From Hepsetus odoe (Eukaryota; Chordata; Actinopteri; Characiformes; Hepsetidae): a DNA stretch of 64,000 nucleotides. The notes beneath the pieces were generated by a model. It was not told the DNA's origin. It searched no databases and saw only the letters and a program-made list of their open reading frames with translations. Each line of letters opens with the position of its first letter. Positions within the stretch are counted from its first letter, which is position 1. Location of the stretch: NCBI GenBank assembly GCA_017165825.1, contig CM029378.1, forward strand, positions 14,900,748 through 14,964,747. Direction: 5' to 3'. Below, piece by piece: positions 59,701 to 64,000 of this stretch. Position numbers and translations under genes: made by a program.

Positions 59701-62700
59701 AGCTCCATATACCTTTTGTCTCACTTCTCTGCTTTCAATTAAGATTCTGGATTAAGTTCCTTGGCTTGCATTAAATGTCACACAATAGCAGTTTAAAGCT
59801 ATGTTCTATGTCTGTAGTCTGTGCTATCAATTTAACATAAATAATATTACAATCATATTTGAATCCAGGGCACTCGTCATATTTTTTAATTATTATTTAT
59901 TTGTTGTTTTTAATGTCTTGAGCTCTTAAATCCAAGCCTGTAATGAGAAAAATTGGTGGGTTTGTAATAATTAATCTTGCTCTGTTCTTGTGATGTCAAT
60001 GCAGGCTGTTCATGATAACCAGATCCTGATTGTAATTGGGGAGACAGGCTCGGGGAAGACCACTCAGATTACTCAGTACCTTGCTGAGGCTGGATACACT
60101 ACACGTGGGAAGATTGGATGCACACAGCCTAGAAGAGTAGCTGCCATGTCTGTGGCTAAGAGAGTGTCTGAAGAGTATGGCTGCTGTTTGGGACAGGAGG
60201 TAAATACTGGTCAGCATGTATTAGTTTAAATTTGACACATTTGGTATCCATGCACATGAATGATATTGCTCATACCTCTAGGGGAAGAACACATTTTCAT
60301 GTTTTTGTGAATGCAGGTTGGCTACACCATCCGTTTTGAGGACTGCACAAGTCCAGAAACAGTCATCAAGTACATGACTGATGGTATGTTGCTAAGGGAG
60401 TGTCTGATTGATCCTGATCTGGGCCAGTATGCCATTATTATGCTGGATGAGGCTCACGAGAGAACCATTCACACTGACGTGCTCTTTGGACTTCTCAAGA
60501 AGGTATAACCTTGCCACAAATTAACTTCTTTATCTCTGGTCAGAATGTATTTAATTAAGAAAAACAGTAGTAGACCTTTTCCACTTGACACCCAGAAAAA
60601 AAATAGCTAGCCTTCACTTTCCCCAGTAATTGGCATTGTGAGATTTTAGGACTAGCTAGTGAATGAAATTGCAAGCTCAAGTATTTTATATACTGAGCCA
60701 CTGGTTTCTTTGGAGATATCATTTGCATTCAACTTTTGAGGATTCCATTTTTTTTGTTGTTTTTATTCAGACTGTACAGAAGCGTACAGACATGAAGCTC
60801 ATTGTGACGTCTGCTACACTGGATGCTGTGAAGTTCTCACAGTATTTTTATGAGGCACCTATTTTCACTATTCCTGGTCGCACTTACCCAGTAGAGGTGC
60901 TGTACACGAAAGAGCCTGAGACAGACTACCTGGATGCCAGTCTGATCACGGTCATGCAGATTCACCTCACTGAGCCTCCAGGTAAACAGTAGTCTTCTAG
61001 ACTGTCTGGTGTATATCCTTTCTGTACACCTTAATCTGTCATTGATCATTTTCACTTCTAACCTCTTTGTTTTATCTGCAGGTGACATTCTGGTGTTCCT
61101 GACGGGTCAGGAAGAGATTGACACAGCATGTGAGATCCTGTATGAGCGTATGAAATCCCTTGGCCCAGATGTTCCAGAGTTGATCATCCTACCTGTGTAC
61201 TCTGCCTTGCCCAGCGAGATGCAGACCAGGATCTTTGACCCAGCCCCACCTGGAAGCAGAAAGGTAAGGGTGTTTTTCTGTCCTATGCAATAAAAATAAG
61301 TAATGGAAAAAAAAAATAGAAAGTAACTTTTGGCCATAAACATTTTGCTTTTTCTATATTTTCTTTTGAATATAGGTTGTCATTGCTACAAACATTGCTG
61401 AGACTTCTCTGACAATCGATGGCATCTATTACGTGGTAGATCCAGGTTTTGTCAAGCAGAAAGTGTACAATTCCAAAACAGGCATTGACCAGCTTGTGGT
61501 GACACCAATTTCACAGGTAGGTCACTCTAATTAATCACTTCAACACAATGTAACTTAGATCTGTGAAGTTCTAAATCTTACTAATGTGGTGTTTTAGGCA
61601 CAGGCCAAACAGCGGGCAGGCAGAGCAGGCAGAACTGGACCTGGGAAGTGCTACAGACTGTACACAGAACGTGCATACAGAGATGAGATGCTTACTACAA
61701 ATGTGCCTGAGATCCAGAGAACTAATCTTGCTAGTACGGTGTTGTCTCTCAAGGTGTGTAAATGTTTAATCTGAAAAGCATTATCCTGCTTGTAATTTGT
61801 TTATTCTATTTTGCAAAAAAAAAAAAATTTTCTTTTGTTCCCCATTAAGGCCATGGGCATTAATGACCTACTTTCATTTGACTTCATGGACGCTCCCCCT
61901 ATGGAGACACTGATCACAGCTATGGAACAGCTCTACACACTTGGTGCTTTGGATGATGAGGGACTGCTCACTCGTCTCGGACGCAGGGTATGACTGTTTT
62001 GTTTATTTGTACATGTCGTATTACCATATATTTCATCAAGGGTGGAAGGTTGATATGAAAATGAACGCTGAATGATTTTCACTTCACCCTTTTTCAGATG
62101 GCAGAGTTTCCTCTTGAACCCATGTTATGTAAGATGCTTATCATGTCTGTCCACCTGGGCTGTAGCGAAGAGATGCTAACCATTGTGTCTATGCTCTCTG
62201 TGCAGAATGTCTTCTATCGACCAAAGGTATTGCTGCAAAACAGTCATCTATCCAGAGCAATAAGAACCACTCCTAGCAGCCTTGTTAATGGCCTGCAAAA
62301 AGTAGCTAAAATCTAAAGAAAAACCCAGTCATATTGACTATACAATTACTAATACCAGACAGATCCTGTATTGAAGCATGCAGATGAAGAGCATAGTTTG
62401 TTGCCGGATACGGAACATTTTCAAGAGATTTTTTGCATGTCTTTATAATCCCTAAATCCTTATATTTCAGGACAAACAGGCTCTTGCTGACCAGAAGAAG
62501 GCTAAGTTCCACCAGCCTGAGGGAGACCATCTGACCCTACTGGCTGTGTACAACTCTTGGAAGAACAACAAGTTCTCTAATCCCTGGTGCTATGAAAACT
62601 TCATTCAGGCCCGCTCCTTGCGGCGTGCACAGGATATCCGTAAACAGATGCTGGGTATCATGGACAGGTTGGGAATTTTGGCTATCCCCAATGGCCAATT

Positions 62701-63302
62701 CATTTAATTTTGGCACATATTTAGTTGTATTAAGCTTATCCTTGAAACCTTATACTGCCTTAAGATAATCAGATTCTAAGCAGGCAATGAAACATATTCT
62801 GTCATTCTTTTAGACACAAACTGGATGTGGTATCATGTGGTAAGGCCACTGTGCGTGTGCAGAAGGCAATCTGCAGTGGTTTTTTCCGAAATGCAGCTAA
62901 AAAAGACCCTCAGGAAGGCTACAGGACCCTCATAGACCAGCAGGTGGTTTACATCCACCCTTCCAGTGCACTGTTTAACCGGCAGCCTGAATGGTACGTT
63001 GATAGGAATAGTGTAAAAACAACAGTGACTTTATAGCGGTGTTTGTGCATTCTTGTTTTTACTCATTTTTGTCTTCCTTCAGGGTGGTGTACCATGAATT
63101 GGTTTTGACCACAAAAGAGTATATGAGAGAAGTGACCACAATTGACCCTCGCTGGCTGGTGGAATTTGCTCCAGCCTTCTTTAAAGTGTCAGATCCAACT
63201 CGCCTCAGCAAGCAAAAGAAACAGCAACGTCTGGAGCCCCTCTACAACCGGTACGAGGAGCCAAACGCCTGGAGAATCTCCAGAGCTTTCCGCAGGCGCT
63301 AG
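55167..63302 (+). CDS. dhx8: ATP-dependent RNA helicase DHX8 (PRP22 orthologue), 23 coding exons
   Basis: DEAH-box helicase that, in the family, releases spliced mRNA from the spliceosome in the nucleus. Coding exons: 55167-55275, 55929-56014, 56255-56327, 56442-56533, 56618-56724, 57270-57641, 57815-57959, 58058-58261, 58496-58583, 58673-58770, 58868-59015, 59445-59626, 60005-60199, 60317-60502, 60771-60981, 61082-61263, 61376-61516, 61598-61753, 61850-61987, 62098-62226, 62471-62667, 62814-62993, 63083-63302. The sum is 3639 nt, 1212 residues plus stop; human DHX8 is about 1220. All introns are GT-AG and in phase. Order: N-terminal helical part, RS/RD-rich stretch, S1 domain (about 257-328), helicase core with GETGSGKT (580-587), DEAH (677-680), SAT (709-711) and [10 protein letters not shown] (878-887), then the conserved C-terminal region ending AFRRR. 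Start chosen at 55167 (aagATGg, strong context); an in-frame ATG at 55140 has weak context and would add nine residues. No key residue is missing. Confidence 0.98.
55284..55332 (+). repeat. Short purine tandem repeat at start of dhx8 intron 1
   Basis: GAGAA units followed by AGAGAAACGG repeated three times, beginning eight bases after the exon 1 donor. Confidence 0.8.
57270..57641 (+). other. dhx8: dhx8 exon 6: RS/RD-repeat region and start of S1 domain
   Basis: The largest dhx8 exon (372 nt, about residues 156-280). It encodes alternating Arg-Asp dipeptides (57326-57380) flanked by Arg-Ser runs, then [12 protein letters not shown] and the start of the S1 fold ([20 protein letters not shown]). 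The RD run is encoded by near-tandem GACCGG/GACAGA hexamers, so copy number may vary between individuals. RS/RD regions in splicing factors bind other SR proteins and are phosphorylated; that role is inferred from the family. Confidence 0.95.
59142..59164 (+). repeat. (TTTA)n microsatellite in dhx8 intron 11
   Basis: Five to six TTTA units in a T-rich part of intron 11. Confidence 0.9.
59219..59395 (+). other. dhx8: Unexplained conserved-looking or LTR-like block in dhx8 intron 11
   Basis: More G+C-rich than the surrounding intron. It contains possible hairpins CCAGA...TCTGG (59221-59273) and AGGGC...GCCCT (59287-59336), then CAATAAATGCACTTTCCTTT at 59368. It may be a small structured RNA, a solo-LTR fragment or nothing; I do not recognise it. 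Confidence 0.25.
59676..59698 (+). repeat. Poly(A) run in dhx8 intron 12
   Basis: A run of over twenty A shortly after exon 12. No SINE body precedes it, so it is a simple homopolymer. Confidence 0.9.
60005..61753 (+). other. dhx8: dhx8 exons 13-18: helicase core (two RecA-like lobes)
   Basis: Lobe 1 (exons 13-15) carries motif [11 protein letters not shown], motif Ia TQPRRVAA, motif II DEAH and motif III SAT. Lobe 2 (exons 16-18) carries FLTGQEEI (motif IV), [10 protein letters not shown] (motif V) and [12 protein letters not shown] (motif VI). All catalytic and nucleotide-contacting residues typical of DEAH helicases are intact. Exon junctions fall between motifs rather than inside them. 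Confidence 0.97.
61850..63302 (+). other. dhx8: dhx8 exons 19-23: C-terminal helicase-associated and OB-fold region
   Basis: Encodes the conserved DEAH C-terminal block: [16 protein letters not shown] (winged helix side), the ratchet-like segment with [20 protein letters not shown], then the OB-fold with [18 protein letters not shown] and [17 protein letters not shown]. It ends in [20 protein letters not shown] and RRR, stop TAG at 63300-63302. In the family this part contacts RNA and G-patch partners. Confidence 0.95.
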
Positions 63303-63384
63303 ACTGCCCTTATGAGATCCATAGACTGCCTTTTTCCAAGTGCTGTAGATATATAAACAAGACGGATATCATGGAACCCTCCAA

Positions 63385-63406
63385 CACACACACACACACA
63401 CACACA
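63385..63406 (+). repeat. (CA)11 microsatellite in dhx8 3' UTR
   Basis: Perfect CA run about 80 nt after the stop codon. Confidence 0.95.
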
Positions 63407-63508
63407 ATTCTCCTGCTCACATTCTCATTTGTATGTGGCCATTCAAGTGTTAGAGTTGGATGTCTTCTCCTGAGATCTTTTCTTAGTTTGCAGACATTTT
63501 GGTTTTTG

Positions 63509-63514
63509 AATAAA
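63509..63514 (+). terminator. dhx8: dhx8 proximal poly(A) signal AATAAA
   Basis: Perfect hexamer about 207 nt after the stop codon. It is the first canonical signal downstream and so the likeliest short 3' end. Confidence 0.6.
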
Positions 63515-63943
63515 CACATTCTGAAACATATGTGAAATGTAAATTCTTTTGATTCTGGCTTCTTAACATTACCCATTTCTTTGTAAAATAGTGTACAGAG
63601 AGAATAACTGGCCCTGTAGATGTTATGCAATGGAAAGAAAATTGATCTTGGGTAGGCAGGTCTCTATGACGAGGTGCTGACAGGGAAGGAGGTTGTGTCT
63701 GATTCAGTTAGTACTGTTAGTTCCTTCTGTTTCTATCTTGCACTATCCTTATTAAGGATTTACAGTCATTTATGGGCTATGACTCAACACCGGATCAGTG
63801 GACCCAACCAGAGCAGCATTTTATTATAATTGTGTTTTGTAGCAGGAAATTACTGGGAATTGAAATGTGCAGAGCCTGCTTTTTTTTTGTTGTTAACCCT
63901 TCAGTTATATTTTATCATCTTATATTGTTTCCGCGCTGCTTTT

Positions 63944-63949
63944 AATAAA
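63944..63949 (+). terminator. dhx8: dhx8 distal poly(A) signal AATAAA
   Basis: Perfect hexamer followed at once by a T-rich run, a composition typical of functional cleavage sites. It would give a 3' UTR of roughly 670 nt. Confidence 0.5.
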
Positions 63950-64000
63950 CTTTTTTTACTGCAAAATGTTGGTTCGGTAACTACTGTAATGACTGATTTC

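Larger units (their letters stand above)
63303..64000 (+). other. dhx8: dhx8 3' untranslated region, with two candidate poly(A) signals
   Basis: Downstream of the stop there is no further coding sequence. AATAAA hexamers lie at 63509-63514 and 63944-63949, the second followed by a T-rich stretch, so short (about 230 nt) and long (about 670 nt) 3' UTRs are both possible. A (CA)11 microsatellite is at 63385-63406. Which signal is used cannot be told from sequence. Confidence 0.6.

Noticed and set aside
1..64000. CRISPR array, operon, prophage or defence island
   Set aside because: No regularly spaced repeats, no prokaryotic gene layout; the window is spliced vertebrate DNA throughout.

Overview
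The window is vertebrate nuclear DNA, almost certainly from a teleost fish. It has spliced genes with GT-AG introns, AATAAA signals, no operons, and a dense load of Tc1/mariner DNA transposons and tRNA-derived SINEs of fish type. The SINE tails carry the UnaL2-type stem-loop (GCTCT-GGATA-AGAGC). A run of N at 26334-26722 marks an assembly gap. The species cannot be fixed from the sequence alone; an otophysan-like fish is a guess from the repeat families.

Two protein-coding genes are certain. They are divergent, with start codons only about 0.74 kb apart (54423 and 55167). To the right, on the + strand, is dhx8 (PRP22-type DEAH-box spliceosomal helicase): 23 compact coding exons, 55167-63302, giving 1212 residues. 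To the left, on the - strand, is spata20 (DUF255, thioredoxin-like protein with a CHWCH motif): 16 coding exons, 54423 down to 22562, giving about 815 residues. Both splice models were built exon by exon; every junction is GT-AG and the reading frame closes. spata20 is stretched by transposon-filled introns, above all a 14.5-kb last intron (22733-37251) and a 5.5-kb intron 12. The genes are not functionally linked by anything visible; they share only a promoter region, which contains two CTCF-like motifs, an ETS-like site and a TATA-like box.

Positions 1-22090 are gene-poor. The only possible coding trace is a 39-codon open exon-like block on the - strand at 56-175. The rest is repeat-derived or unrecognised. 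It includes a nested Tc1 element with a broken transposase (2174-3686), the two non-overlapping halves of another Tc1-like family (6130-6700 and 16290-16540), a foldback mariner-type MITE (17075-17625), six-plus SINE copies and a purine-rich block (767-1085). No virus, toxin, CRISPR or prokaryotic system was seen. The most useful second looks are two spata20 3' splice sites whose pyrimidine tracts are CTTT microsatellites, two alternative in-frame acceptors in spata20 exon 2 with a possible presequence-less start, long hairpin-forming repeats inside spata20 introns, an unexplained duplicated 150-bp intronic block, and the CTCF-like pair in the shared promoter.
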